A stretch of 64,000 nt of DNA, taken from positions 62,001-126,000 of the forward strand of contig CAVVGK010000008.1 of NCBI GenBank assembly GCA_963747755.1, written 5' to 3'. Below are positions 1 to 8,429 of this stretch, piece after piece (position 1 is the first letter of the stretch; each line of letters begins with the position of its first letter). A model generated the notes under the pieces. It made no database searches. It was not told the DNA's origin and saw nothing but the letters and a program-made list of their open reading frames with translations. Made by a program: the position numbers and the translations under genes. The DNA is from DATFVA01 sp963747755. Lineage in GTDB: Bacteria > Bacteroidota > Ignavibacteria > Ignavibacteriales > Ignavibacteriaceae.

Positions 1-335
1 GTCAGGTCCTCAATACCGAAAGATACATTGCTTATTCTTTCCGTCTGAAAAAATTGTCTGCAGTCCTTAATCCATACTTCTTTCACATCAACTGCATAAA
101 TTCTATTTGGTCTGAGATGCTTCGACATAAAATATGAGTATTGCCCATACCCTGTTCCTGCATCATAAATTTCTATTTCCCTGTCATTGAAAATGTGCCT
201 CAGGTTTTTTAGTTCCCTTCGCACGTACCACGAACGTAAGAACATAATGTCAAGTATACCGTAGAACAGTACTCTTAGTTTCGGGTACTTCCTGATCAAG
301 GAAGCGAAAACATCTTTTACAGGATCGTAATACAT
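1..335 (-). CDS. Class I SAM-dependent methyltransferase, 3' part cut by window edge
   Basis: The first 111 residues are visible from an ATG at 335; the rest lies left of the window. Residues 55-67 (EIYDAGTGYGQYS) match motif I of class I methyltransferases, which binds S-adenosylmethionine, and the acidic end of the next strand (AVDVK, D83) fits motif II. Residues 20-40 are hydrophobic and basic, as in lipid- or quinone-modifying relatives, but the substrate cannot be read from this fragment. The neighbouring membrane glycosyltransferase suggests a glycan or lipid role, which is inference only. The methyltransferase fold is fairly sure; the function is unknown. Confidence 0.75.
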   Translation of the reverse strand, partial: MYYDPVKDVFASLIRKYPKLRVLFYGILDIMFLRSWYVRRELKNLRHIFNDREIEIYDAGTGYGQYSYFMSKHLRPNRIYAVDVKEVWIKDCRQFFQTERISNVSFGIEDL

Positions 336-398
336 GAGGCTAACTTATTTGGGGAGAAAAATCAGAATGAGCCGAATGCACAATAAATAATTTCACAC

Positions 399-1502
399 TT
401 AAAGCTCTTTATCTTTAATTATATATTCTCTTTCGCTCATAAAATTGTTTACCAGCATCTCGCCTAAGAGACCCACGGAGAAGAATTGGACTCCTACAAT
501 TATCAGCAGCATACCCAAAAACAGCATAGGACGGTTGCTCAGCGGTTCGCCTATAATCCATAAAAAAGTAAGATAGCCATTCACCACAAGTCCTATAAGG
601 AAAGAGAGAGCACCGAGAAACCCGAAGAAATGCATCGGCCTCTTTATATATCGGGTTGCAAATATAACCGTGATAAGATCAATAAATCCTTTGAAGAATC
701 GGGATATCCCGAATTTTGTTTTTCCATACCTGCGGGGATGATGCTTAACAGGGACTTCAGCAATCTTAAAACCCTGCCAGTCGGCTAGTACCGGTACGTA
801 CCGATGCAGCTCTCCGTAAACCTTTATATTTTCAGTTACTTCTTTTCTGTATGCTTTAAGTCCGCAGTTGAAATCGTGAATTTTTATTCCGCTGATTATG
901 CGCGTAACAAAATTAAAGAAGCGTGAAGAAGTTCTTTTAATGAACGGATCGTGCCTTACCTTCTTCCAGCCGGAAACAAGATCGTTTCCTTCTTCAAGTT
1001 TTTTAATGAGACCGGGGATTTCATTCGGGTCGTCCTGCAGATCTGCATCCATAGTAACAATCACATCTCCGGATGCGTTTTTGAAACCGATCTGAAGAGC
1101 TGCTGATTTTCCATAGTTCTTTCTGAAACTCAGAAACTTAAATCTCTTGTCAGTCTTGCAGATATCCTTCAAAGTTTTTAATGATTTATCATCGCTTCCA
1201 TCGTCAATAAAAATAACTTCGTAACTTATATTTACTGCTCTCAAAGCTTTCTTAATCTCATTCGTCAACGGATTGAGCGATTCTTCTTCGTTATAAAGAG
1301 GGACTATAATAGATAGTTTCTTGAATTCGCTCCTGGGGGTATCGCCTCGCTGCTGATTGTATTTGTTGTAGCTTTTTCGCCTGCCCCGGTAATACCTGTT
1401 GTACCTTGGATTTTTTTTACCGCCTGAGTCTTCGTTTCCCCCTGCCTTGTTCGGATTTTGGCCGTCACCAGGTGAATTTTGGTTTGTTTTCTGTTCGTCC
1501 AA
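399..1502 (-). CDS. Family 2 glycosyltransferase with C-terminal membrane anchor (DPM1/ArnC-like)
   Basis: 367 residues. A GT-A domain runs from about 61 to 285: SIIVPLYNEEESL (64-76), FIDDGSDD near 98-105, and the DADLQDDP motif (152-159) that binds nucleotide-sugar and metal. Two hydrophobic segments (about 292-316 and 325-347) anchor it in the inner membrane, as in polyprenyl-phosphate hexose synthases. The likely role is sugar transfer from a nucleotide sugar to polyprenyl phosphate for envelope glycans. The first 58 residues are an unusual low-complexity extension: acidic and Asn/Gly-rich to 28, then Arg/Tyr/Lys/Asn-rich to 52. The start is a TTG at 1502; an in-frame stop lies just upstream and a promoter-like element ends about 29 nt before it, so little room exists for another start. 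Donor and acceptor are unknown. Confidence 0.85.
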   Translation of the reverse strand: MDEQKTNQNSPGDGQNPNKAGGNEDSGGKKNPRYNRYYRGRRKSYNKYNQQRGDTPRSEFKKLSIIVPLYNEEESLNPLTNEIKKALRAVNISYEVIFIDDGSDDKSLKTLKDICKTDKRFKFLSFRKNYGKSAALQIGFKNASGDVIVTMDADLQDDPNEIPGLIKKLEEGNDLVSGWKKVRHDPFIKRTSSRFFNFVTRIISGIKIHDFNCGLKAYRKEVTENIKVYGELHRYVPVLADWQGFKIAEVPVKHHPRRYGKTKFGISRFFKGFIDLITVIFATRYIKRPMHFFGFLGALSFLIGLVVNGYLTFLWIIGEPLSNRPMLFLGMLLIIVGVQFFSVGLLGEMLVNNFMSEREYIIKDKEL

Positions 1503-2030
1503 ATTTATCAGATTATTGTGAAAATTAAGCCAAAGTTAATTCAATAATTGCATAAAAACAATTTAGGAAGATGTGTATTGAAATGATCCAACGGCAGAAA
1601 AGTCTTAAGTATAGATATCTAACGCGAAGAGTAGGGGATATCGTACCAGGGCTTCTTCGACACATCTTTATATTAACCTCACAATAGTTGCCCGGCTTTT
1701 AGCGGACAGCTTTATAATCATCTGTTGATGCGGTAGAACCTCAGGTAGACGTTCTTTCCATCTGTCAGATTGATTTATTGACTGAATGTAGATAGTTACG
1801 GGACATTGGTTGCCTGATTGTTATGACGTCGTTTAAGGCCTGGAGATGGCCGAAAGATTAAGGGTAAATGTTGTTTGAAATGCTTCCCGGTCGGTCTAAC
1901 TTCACCTCAAAATGTATGATTGAAGGTATGAAGGATGGTTCGAATATAACGATTTTCGGTAAGTGTGACAAGGAACAGCCTCCGGGGCTAACTGATGAAT
2001 AGATATAGGCTTCGCCAGGGAACTTAAATC
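1503..2030. other. Intergenic stretch with no recognisable gene
   Basis: About 530 bases separate the glycosyltransferase promoter region from the suf promoter. All frames are broken by frequent stops, and I see no tRNA, repeat family or long hairpin. The base composition resembles the flanking DNA. It could be the remains of a decayed gene or hold an unrecognised RNA. Confidence 0.4.
1531..1561 (-). promoter_or_regulatory. Predicted promoter of the glycosyltransferase gene
   Basis: On the minus strand a TTGTTT box (1556-1561) is followed after exactly 17 nt by TAACTTTG (1531-1538), a full match to the Bacteroidetes-type TAnnTTTG element. Transcription would start near 1523, leaving about 20 nt of leader before the TTG start at 1502. 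Prediction from pattern only. Confidence 0.5.
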
Positions 2031-2061
2031 TTGACAAAAATGTATAGATTATGTAGTTTTG
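2031..2061 (+). promoter_or_regulatory. Predicted promoter of the suf operon
   Basis: TTGACA (2031-2036) is followed after 17 nt by TAGTTTTG (2054-2061), an exact TAnnTTTG match with a consensus -35 box. It is the best promoter-like element in the window and lies 60 nt upstream of sufB. The start site would be near 2068, placing the inverted repeat at 2079-2101 in the early leader. Confidence 0.65.
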
Positions 2062-2078
2062 AATTACAAATAATCAGG

Positions 2079-2101
2079 ATTCTGAAAACAAAATTCAGAA
2101 T
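2079..2101. promoter_or_regulatory. Inverted repeat in suf leader, candidate operator or hairpin
   Basis: ATTCTGAA (2079-2086) and TTCAGAAT (2094-2101) are perfect 8-nt inverted arms around a 7-nt spacer, 17 nt after the -10 element. A dyad at this place could bind the Rrf2-family regulator encoded at the end of the locus, or form an RNA hairpin. There is no direct evidence for either. Confidence 0.4.
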
Positions 2102-2121
2102 TTTCAAATTATGGAGTTTAA

Positions 2122-3570
2122 ATGAGCAATACCGAAGTAGGAACAATAGAAGAATTAGCGAATAAAGAGTATAAGTACGGTTTTGTTTCGGATATAGAAG
2201 CTGAAAGTCTCCCCCCCGGATTAAATGATGATACGATAAAACAGCTTTCTGCTATTAAAAAAGAACCTGAATGGATGCTTGAGTGGAGATTAAAAGCTTA
2301 TAAACAATGGCTTACAATGAAGGAGCCTCACTGGGCTAATCTCAAGTATAACCCGGTAGATTACCAGGATATCACCTATTATTCTGCTCCCAAAAAGAAA
2401 CCTCAATTAAATAGTCTGGATGAAGTCGACCCTGAAATGCTCAAAACCTTTGAAAAGCTCGGTATTTCCCTCGAAGAACAAAAAAGACTAAGCGGGGTTG
2501 CAGTGGATGCTGTTTTTGACAGCGTTTCTGTAGCAACAACATTTAAGGATACACTCGCTGAGCTTGGAATCATATTTTGTTCTATTTCTGAAGCAATTCA
2601 GAATCACCCCGACCTTGTAAAGAAATATATGGGAAGTGTGGTGCCTTATACAGATAACTTTTATGCCACTCTTAATTCAGCTGTTTTCAGCGACGGTACT
2701 TTTGTCTATGTGCCTAAAGGCGTACGCTGCCCGATGGAACTTTCAACTTATTTCAGAATTAATGCTGCTAAAACGGGACAGTTTGAGCGAACCCTTATTA
2801 TTGCCGAGGAAGGTTCCTATGTCAGCTACCTTGAGGGTTGTACCGCACCGATGAGGGATGAGAACCAGCTCCATGCAGCAGTGGTAGAACTTGTTGCGCT
2901 TGATAATGCACAGATCAAATATTCAACTGTTCAGAACTGGTATGCAGGCGATAAAAACGGCAAAGGCGGTATTTATAACTTTGTTACCAAACGAGGAGCC
3001 TGCCGCGGGGTTAATTCAAAAATATCCTGGACGCAGGTGGAAACCGGCTCGGCAATTACCTGGAAATACCCGGGATGCATCCTGCAGGGTGATAATTCTG
3101 TAGGTGAATTTTATTCTGTAGCCGTAACAAACAATTATCAGCAGGCTGATACTGGCACCAAGATGATCCACCTCGGTAAGAATACAAAGAGTACAATTAT
3201 CTCTAAAGGAATTTCAGCTGGTAGAAGTAATAATAGTTACCGGGGACTTGTCAAAATAAACCGGAAAGCTGAAAATGCCCGAAATTTCTCCCAATGCGAT
3301 TCGCTGCTTATAGGAGATAAATGCGGAGCTCATACTTTTCCTTATCTTGAAATAAATAATCCTTCAGCTCAGATAGAGCACGAAGCAACTACTTCGAAGA
3401 TAGGCGAAGATCAGATATTCTACCTCAATCAGAGAGGTATCTCAACAGAAGATGCTATCGGGTTGATAGTTAACGGATACTGTAAGGAAGTTTTTAAAGA
3501 ACTGCCGATGGAGTTTGCGGTTGAGGCTACAAAGCTTCTGAGTATTAGTCTTGAAGGCAGCGTAGGTTAA
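2122..3570 (+). CDS. sufB: Fe-S cluster assembly scaffold SufB
   Basis: 482 residues, the usual SufB length. It is the core subunit of the cytoplasmic SufBC2D scaffold on which iron-sulfur clusters are built before transfer to target proteins. The beta-helix core is clear from conserved blocks such as GVRCPMELSTYFRINA, GTKMIHLGKNTKS and KCGAHTFPYLEI. The start ATG follows a GGAG-like site. It is the first gene of the operon, 56 nt before sufC, and is expected to be transcribed from the promoter at 2031-2061. Identification is firm from family conservation and gene order. Confidence 0.97.
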   Translation: MSNTEVGTIEELANKEYKYGFVSDIEAESLPPGLNDDTIKQLSAIKKEPEWMLEWRLKAYKQWLTMKEPHWANLKYNPVDYQDITYYSAPKKKPQLNSLDEVDPEMLKTFEKLGISLEEQKRLSGVAVDAVFDSVSVATTFKDTLAELGIIFCSISEAIQNHPDLVKKYMGSVVPYTDNFYATLNSAVFSDGTFVYVPKGVRCPMELSTYFRINAAKTGQFERTLIIAEEGSYVSYLEGCTAPMRDENQLHAAVVELVALDNAQIKYSTVQNWYAGDKNGKGGIYNFVTKRGACRGVNSKISWTQVETGSAITWKYPGCILQGDNSVGEFYSVAVTNNYQQADTGTKMIHLGKNTKSTIISKGISAGRSNNSYRGLVKINRKAENARNFSQCDSLLIGDKCGAHTFPYLEINNPSAQIEHEATTSKIGEDQIFYLNQRGISTEDAIGLIVNGYCKEVFKELPMEFAVEATKLLSISLEGSVG

Positions 3571-3582
3571 ATCAGTGGCCAG

Positions 3583-3608
3583 TGAACAATGAACAATTAA
3601 TGAACAAT
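3583..3608. repeat. Short direct repeats between sufB and sufC
   Basis: TGAACAA occurs at 3583-3589, 3590-3596 and 3601-3607 in the 56-nt gap between sufB and sufC. Low-complexity strings of this type are dispersed between genes in some Bacteroidota; I know of no function. It may simply be a slippage product. Confidence 0.5.
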
Positions 3609-3626
3609 TTTTAGAGAAAGAAAATA

Positions 3627-4391
3627 ATGTTAGAAATTAAAAATCTCCACGTAAATATTGGAAATAAGGAAATTCTCAAGGGAATTGACCTGAAGGTTAA
3701 CGCCGGAGAAATTCATGCTATAATGGGACCTAATGGTTCCGGCAAAAGCACCCTTGCCCAGGTACTTGCAGGCAAGGAGGAATATGAAATTACACAGGGT
3801 GAAGTAATTTATAATGGGAAAAACCTCCTGGAGCTTTCTCCTGAAGATCGTGCCCGTGAAGGTTTGTTCCTCGCATTCCAGTACCCTGTTGAACTACCCG
3901 GAGTCAGCAATACCAATCTCCTCAAAACCGGATTAAATGAAATCAGGAAATACCGCGGGGAGGAAGAACTCGACGCAATGGAATTTCTTTCCCTTATAAA
4001 GGAAAAAATGAAGCTTGTCGAACTTGATCAGAAATTGTTGTCAAGAGCAGTTAATGAAGGTTTCTCCGGCGGTGAAAAGAAGAGAAATGAAATTTTTCAG
4101 ATGGCCGTGCTTGAACCGAAGCTCAGTATTCTTGATGAGACAGATTCGGGATTGGATATCGATGCCCTTAGAATTGTAGCTAATGGTGTTAATAAATTAA
4201 AAAATAAGGATAACGCTGCAATCGTTGTTACTCACTACCAGCGGCTTCTTAATTATATCGTTCCTGATTTCGTACACGTACTCTACAATGGTAAGATTGT
4301 AAAGTCGGGCGGAAAAGATCTCGCCCTTGAGCTTGAGGAAAAAGGATACGACTGGATTAAAGATCATAAGAAACAGTTAGTAGAAGACTAA
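3627..4391 (+). CDS. sufC: Fe-S assembly ATPase SufC
   Basis: 254 residues. This is the ABC-type ATPase that drives conformational change in the SufBC2D complex. Visible motifs are Walker A GPNGSGKST (near residue 36), signature FSGGEKKRNE and Walker B LSILDETDSGLDIDAL, the last typical of SufC, in which DET replaces the common DEP. It sits between sufB and sufD, 30 nt before sufD, as in most suf operons. Soluble, without a membrane segment. Confidence 0.97.
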   Translation: MLEIKNLHVNIGNKEILKGIDLKVNAGEIHAIMGPNGSGKSTLAQVLAGKEEYEITQGEVIYNGKNLLELSPEDRAREGLFLAFQYPVELPGVSNTNLLKTGLNEIRKYRGEEELDAMEFLSLIKEKMKLVELDQKLLSRAVNEGFSGGEKKRNEIFQMAVLEPKLSILDETDSGLDIDALRIVANGVNKLKNKDNAAIVVTHYQRLLNYIVPDFVHVLYNGKIVKSGGKDLALELEEKGYDWIKDHKKQLVED

Positions 4392-4421
4392 TACAGCAAT
4401 ACCAAATAACTAAGAAATAAA

Positions 4422-5753
4422 ATGGCTGAAACTTTAGAATTAAAAGATATTAAGGGCTGGTACATCGATAACTTCGGTAAGTTTGAAAACAGTCTCAATG
4501 GAGGCGCGTCTGCACCTATTCACGAAATACGGAAAGATGCAATTTCAAATTTTTCAAAGCTTGAATTCCCTACTACCAGAAATGAGGAGTGGAAGTACAC
4601 CAGCATTGCTCCCCTTCTTAAGCATACATTCGTTCCTGCTGAGAAAATAACACCCGAAGACGCATCTGTAATAAGGCAGTTCTTATTTAATGAACTTGAA
4701 CATTCCCTGCTCGTTTTTGTCAACGGTTTCTATTCAGAGGAACTTTCTGATATTAAGGATCTTCCTGACGGTGTCGTTGCCGGAAGTATAGCTGACGCTA
4801 TTGAGGATCATTCTGAAATCGTTCAAAAACATTTCAGCAAATATGCTGATTACCGGGAACAGATTTTTACCGCCCTAAGTACAGCTTATACCAAGGACGG
4901 AGCTTTTGTTTATATACCCGACGGGAAGATCATTGAGCATCCTATCCATATTTTGTATCTCAGTATCGCCGGAAATGAAAAAATACTGAGTCAGCCTAGA
5001 AACCTTTTTGTTGCAGGCAAAAATTCACAGGCATCAATCATTGAACATTATGCCTCGCTTGATGAAGGGATCTATTTCACAAATGCAGTAACGGAAATTT
5101 TCGCAGATGAAAATGCCGTACTAAATCATATTAAGCTTCAGGATGAAAACAAAAATGCTTTTCACATCGCCAGGATGGAAGTTGACCAGGAACGTAACAG
5201 TAATTTCAGTTCAAATATGATATCCTTCGGCGCAGGCCTTAGCAGAAATGATTTTAATACAAGGTTTAATGATGCGGGAGGCGAATGCACTCTTAACGGA
5301 CTCTTTATGATCGGCGGTGATCAGTTGTTTGATGTTCACACAATGATTGATCATGCAAAACCTTACTGCAACAGCCATGAGCATTATAAAGGTATCCTCG
5401 ACGGCAATTCGAGAGGAGTTTTTAACGGCAAAGTAATGGTTCGCCCCGATGCCCAGAAAACTAATGCTTTCCAGGAGAACAATAATGTTATCCTTTCAGA
5501 CAGAGCTCTCGTCAACACTAAACCTCAACTTGAAATTTTTGCAGATGATGTTAAATGTTCTCACGGTGCAACAATAGGACAAATAGATGAAGATGCGTTA
5601 TTCTATCTCAAGTCAAGAGCAATTGGAGAAAAGACAGCACGCGGTATGCTGATCCATGCCTTTGCAAGTGAGGTGGTCAATTCAATTAAAGTAGAACCAA
5701 TAAAAAATTATCTCGAAGAGATTTTAACTAATAAATTTAATCCGGAACAATAA
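4422..5753 (+). CDS. sufD: Fe-S assembly scaffold subunit SufD
   Basis: 443 residues, paralogous to SufB and pairing with it in the SufBC2D complex, where it helps iron entry. The C-terminal core contains the SufD/SufB blocks HYKGILDGNSRGVFNGKV, DDVKCSHGATIGQIDEDALF and YLKSRAIGEKTARGMLI. The N-terminal helical region is present, so the protein looks complete. The next gene starts one base after its stop codon, which implies co-translation with sufS. Confidence 0.96.
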   Translation: MAETLELKDIKGWYIDNFGKFENSLNGGASAPIHEIRKDAISNFSKLEFPTTRNEEWKYTSIAPLLKHTFVPAEKITPEDASVIRQFLFNELEHSLLVFVNGFYSEELSDIKDLPDGVVAGSIADAIEDHSEIVQKHFSKYADYREQIFTALSTAYTKDGAFVYIPDGKIIEHPIHILYLSIAGNEKILSQPRNLFVAGKNSQASIIEHYASLDEGIYFTNAVTEIFADENAVLNHIKLQDENKNAFHIARMEVDQERNSNFSSNMISFGAGLSRNDFNTRFNDAGGECTLNGLFMIGGDQLFDVHTMIDHAKPYCNSHEHYKGILDGNSRGVFNGKVMVRPDAQKTNAFQENNNVILSDRALVNTKPQLEIFADDVKCSHGATIGQIDEDALFYLKSRAIGEKTARGMLIHAFASEVVNSIKVEPIKNYLEEILTNKFNPEQ

Positions 5754-5754
5754 A

Positions 5755-7008
5755 GTGAACAGCAGAGCAGATATATTGTCGAAAGAAACTGAATTTGATA
5801 TAAAGAAGGTAAGGGAGGATTTCCCTATCCTAAAAACAATGGTCAGAGGAAAACCTTTATGCTACCTTGATAATGCGGCTACTACTCAAAAACCGCAGAT
5901 GGTTATTGATTCACTTAACGATTATTATACTTCCATAAATTCAAACATTCACCGGGGAGTTCATACATTAAGCGAACGAGCCACGGCTGCTTTTGAGGAA
6001 GCACGCGTTAAGGTTAAGAATTTTATAAATGCAACCAGCGAGAGAGAGATTATTTTCACCCGCGGTACTACTGAGTCTATCAATCTTGTTGCAAACAGCT
6101 TCGGGAGGAGCAACCTAAATGAAGGAGATGAGATCCTTATAACCGGAATGGAGCACCATTCGAATATAGTTCCGTGGCAGCTCATAGCAGCAGAAAAAAA
6201 TGCTATGCTCAAGGTCGTTCCTATTACTGATACAGGCGAACTGAGGCTCGATGAATTTGAAAAGCTGATAACAGAACGTACAAAAATTATATCAGTAGTT
6301 TATGTTTCCAATTCACTTGGAACAATCAACCCGGTTGAGAAGATTATCGATATCGCACATAAGCACGGAGTTCCTGTACTGCTCGATGCGGCCCAGGCCG
6401 TAAGTCATATCCCTGTGGATGTGCTGAAACTCGACTGTGATTTCTTCGCTTTTTCGGGGCATAAACTCTATGGTCCTACCGGCATAGGCATTTTATATGG
6501 CAAGGAAAAATTACTGGAACAGATGCCCCCGTTTATGGGCGGCGGAGACATGATCTCAAAAGTTACCTTTACCAAAACAACATATAATGAACTTCCCTTT
6601 AAGTTTGAAGCAGGAACATCGAATATTGCAGATGCTATCGGGCTGGGTGCCGCGATAGATTATGTAAAATCTGTCGGTCTTGATTCCATTTCAAAATATG
6701 AGAAGCATGTACTGAATTATGCTACAGATGTGTTATCCAATGTTGAGGGACTAAGGATAATCGGAACAGCAACGGAGAAAAGCAGCGTCATTTCTTTCGT
6801 CCTGAATAATGTGCATCCCCACGATGTGGGGACTTTTTTGGACTATGAAGGGATCGCTGTGCGGACTGGACACCACTGCACCCAGCCTTTGATGGACAGG
6901 TTTAATATTCCGGCAACTTCGCGCGCATCTTTTGCAATGTATAATACGATTGAAGAAGCAGATATACTTGCGAAGGGAATCAAAAAAGTAATTGAGGCAT
7001 TCAGCTGA
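5755..7008 (+). CDS. sufS: Cysteine desulfurase SufS
   Basis: 417 residues, starting with GTG one base after the sufD stop. A PLP enzyme of aminotransferase class V: it takes sulfur from L-cysteine as a persulfide and passes it to SufU. The PLP lysine is K237 in FSGHKLYGPTG and the persulfide cysteine is C375 in RTGHHCTQP. TRGTTESINLVA and NSLGTINPV are family blocks. It overlaps sufU by one base (TGATG). The group II desulfurase assignment fits its SufU partner. Confidence 0.97.
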   Translation: MNSRADILSKETEFDIKKVREDFPILKTMVRGKPLCYLDNAATTQKPQMVIDSLNDYYTSINSNIHRGVHTLSERATAAFEEARVKVKNFINATSEREIIFTRGTTESINLVANSFGRSNLNEGDEILITGMEHHSNIVPWQLIAAEKNAMLKVVPITDTGELRLDEFEKLITERTKIISVVYVSNSLGTINPVEKIIDIAHKHGVPVLLDAAQAVSHIPVDVLKLDCDFFAFSGHKLYGPTGIGILYGKEKLLEQMPPFMGGGDMISKVTFTKTTYNELPFKFEAGTSNIADAIGLGAAIDYVKSVGLDSISKYEKHVLNYATDVLSNVEGLRIIGTATEKSSVISFVLNNVHPHDVGTFLDYEGIAVRTGHHCTQPLMDRFNIPATSRASFAMYNTIEEADILAKGIKKVIEAFS

Positions 7009-7463
7009 TGGATAACGAATTAAGAGAACTTTATCAGCAGGTAATACTGGACCATAATAAGAGTCCAAGAAATTTTAAGAAGCTCGAAACTGCAAATCAC
7101 TATGCGGAGGGTTATAACCCCCTCTGCGGCGACAGGATCGATATATATGTAAAACTGGATGATGATAAGATAGAGGATATTTCATTCGTGGGTTCAGGAT
7201 GTGCAATATCCAAAGCCTCAGCATCACTGATGAGCACAATGGTTAAAGGTAAAACCATCGGTGAAGCCGAACAAATATTTAAGAAGTTTCAACACCTCAT
7301 CACCGGAAAGTTGGATGAGGAAGTTAACACTGATGAAGTTGGAAAACTGGCAGTGTTTGCAGGAGTGAGAGAATTTCCTTCACGAGTAAAATGTGCGAGT
7401 CTGGCATGGCATACTTTAATATCGGCTTTGAAAGAAAAGAACAAAACCGTAACGACAGAATGA
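7008..7463 (+). CDS. sufU: Zn-dependent sulfurtransferase SufU
   Basis: 151 residues. SufU accepts the persulfide from SufS through a zinc-ligand swap. The Bacillus subtilis zinc ligands (C41, D43, C66, C128) have counterparts here at C40 and D42 in NPLCGD, C65 in GSGCAIS and C129 in VKCASLAW. An insert around residues 85-115 separates SufU from IscU and is present. No sufE is seen in the window, so this is the likely sulfur acceptor. The start overlaps the sufS stop and the stop overlaps the next start. Confidence 0.95.
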   Translation: MDNELRELYQQVILDHNKSPRNFKKLETANHYAEGYNPLCGDRIDIYVKLDDDKIEDISFVGSGCAISKASASLMSTMVKGKTIGEAEQIFKKFQHLITGKLDEEVNTDEVGKLAVFAGVREFPSRVKCASLAWHTLISALKEKNKTVTTE

Positions 7464-7795
7464 AAAAAGAAACTATGGAAGTATTAAATAAGCAGGAGCT
7501 TGAAGAAAAGATCATTGCGATGCTTAAGACCTGCTATGACCCCGAGATCCCCGTCAACATATTTGAACTGGGATTAATTTACGAGATCCAGATCGATAAC
7601 GAAGCAAATATTATTGTGAAGATGACGCTGACTTCACCTGCCTGCCCTGTTGCAGGATCCCTGCCTGGAGAGGTTCAGGAAAAGGTGTATTCTATACCTG
7701 AAGTAAGGAATGTGAAAGTTGAGCTTGTCTGGACTCCGCCATGGGATAAAGATATGATGTCTGATGCCGCAAAACTTGAACTTGGAATGTTATAA
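7460..7795 (+). CDS. SufT-like DUF59/MIP18 family Fe-S maturation protein
   Basis: 111 residues from the ATG at 7460, which overlaps the sufU stop (ATGA); an earlier in-frame ATG at 7391 would lie well inside sufU and is unlikely. The DUF59 signature CYDPEIPVNIFELGLIY (25-41) and TSPACPVAG (58-66, with C62) are intact. Members such as SufT take part in late steps of Fe-S protein maturation, and its place in the suf operon supports that role. The exact client proteins are unknown. Confidence 0.9.
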   Translation: MKKETMEVLNKQELEEKIIAMLKTCYDPEIPVNIFELGLIYEIQIDNEANIIVKMTLTSPACPVAGSLPGEVQEKVYSIPEVRNVKVELVWTPPWDKDMMSDAAKLELGML

Positions 7796-7826
7796 TAAAT
7801 AAATCAAATAATAGGAGTAGAAAAGT

Positions 7827-8360
7827 ATGTTTAATATTATGTCGCGTCCCCCCCTTTACGATCAGGATGCTGTTCAGCCTATGAGAGATGCTCTAATCGC
7901 TGTAGGCTTCAAAGAATTGATAACTCCCCAGGATGTTGATGACGCTATCAACGTTAATGATGACAAGGTTGTACTTGTAATGGTTAACTCAGTCTGCGGA
8001 TGCGCTGCCGGCAGTGCAAGGCCGGGCGTCTCTCTCGCGCTTCAACATAGTGTTATACCCGACAGACTGGTTACCGGTTTTGCGGGACAGGAGAGAGAAG
8101 CGGTTGAAAAGATAAGAGAGCACATAAAAGGATATCCGCCTTCATCTCCCTGTATAGCAATATTTAAGAACGGTCAGCTAATGTATTTTATGCAGAGATA
8201 TAATATAGAAGGGCGTTCAGCAGAAGAAATCGCATCAGATCTCAGAGAGGCATTCGATGAACTCTGTACAAAGCAGGGTCCTTCAATACCAAAGGATGTT
8301 TTTGAAAAGGTAACCTATGCAGTTCAGTGCGGATCAAAAATTCCGTTGTATAAAGGCTGA
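7827..8360 (+). CDS. BrxA/BrxB-family bacilliredoxin with C-terminal extension
   Basis: 177 residues. NSVCGCAAGSARPG (54-67) holds the CGC active site (C57, C59) of the bacilliredoxin/YphP family, and GYPPSSPCIAIFKNG and IEGRSAEEIA are family blocks. Relatives remove bacillithiol mixed disulfides or act as weak disulfide isomerases. Compared with Bacillus members of about 145 residues it carries some 30 extra residues (148-177) with another cysteine, C168. It lies 31 nt after the DUF59 gene, so a redox repair role linked to Fe-S assembly is likely, though inferred. The start at 7839 (MSRPP) is an alternative. Confidence 0.88.
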   Translation: MFNIMSRPPLYDQDAVQPMRDALIAVGFKELITPQDVDDAINVNDDKVVLVMVNSVCGCAAGSARPGVSLALQHSVIPDRLVTGFAGQEREAVEKIREHIKGYPPSSPCIAIFKNGQLMYFMQRYNIEGRSAEEIASDLREAFDELCTKQGPSIPKDVFEKVTYAVQCGSKIPLYKG

Positions 8361-8374
8361 TATTTAGATAATAA

Positions 8375-8404
8375 AGGCTGTCTTGGCTGATACTAAGACA
8401 GCCT
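8375..8404. terminator. Strong stem-loop closing the suf operon
   Basis: AGGCTGTCTT (8375-8384) and AAGACAGCCT (8395-8404) form a perfect 10-bp stem with a 10-nt loop, 14 nt after the bacilliredoxin stop. There is no run of T after it on the plus strand, so it may be a weak terminator, an mRNA-stabilising end, or part of the control region of the Rrf2 gene 25 nt further on. Confidence 0.55.
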
Positions 8405-8429
8405 CAATATTAAAAGAAAAAGAAATAAA

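Noticed and set aside
1925..1950. GGTTCGAA string resembling a tRNA T-loop
   Set aside because: No matching T stem, acceptor stem or anticodon arm can be drawn around it.
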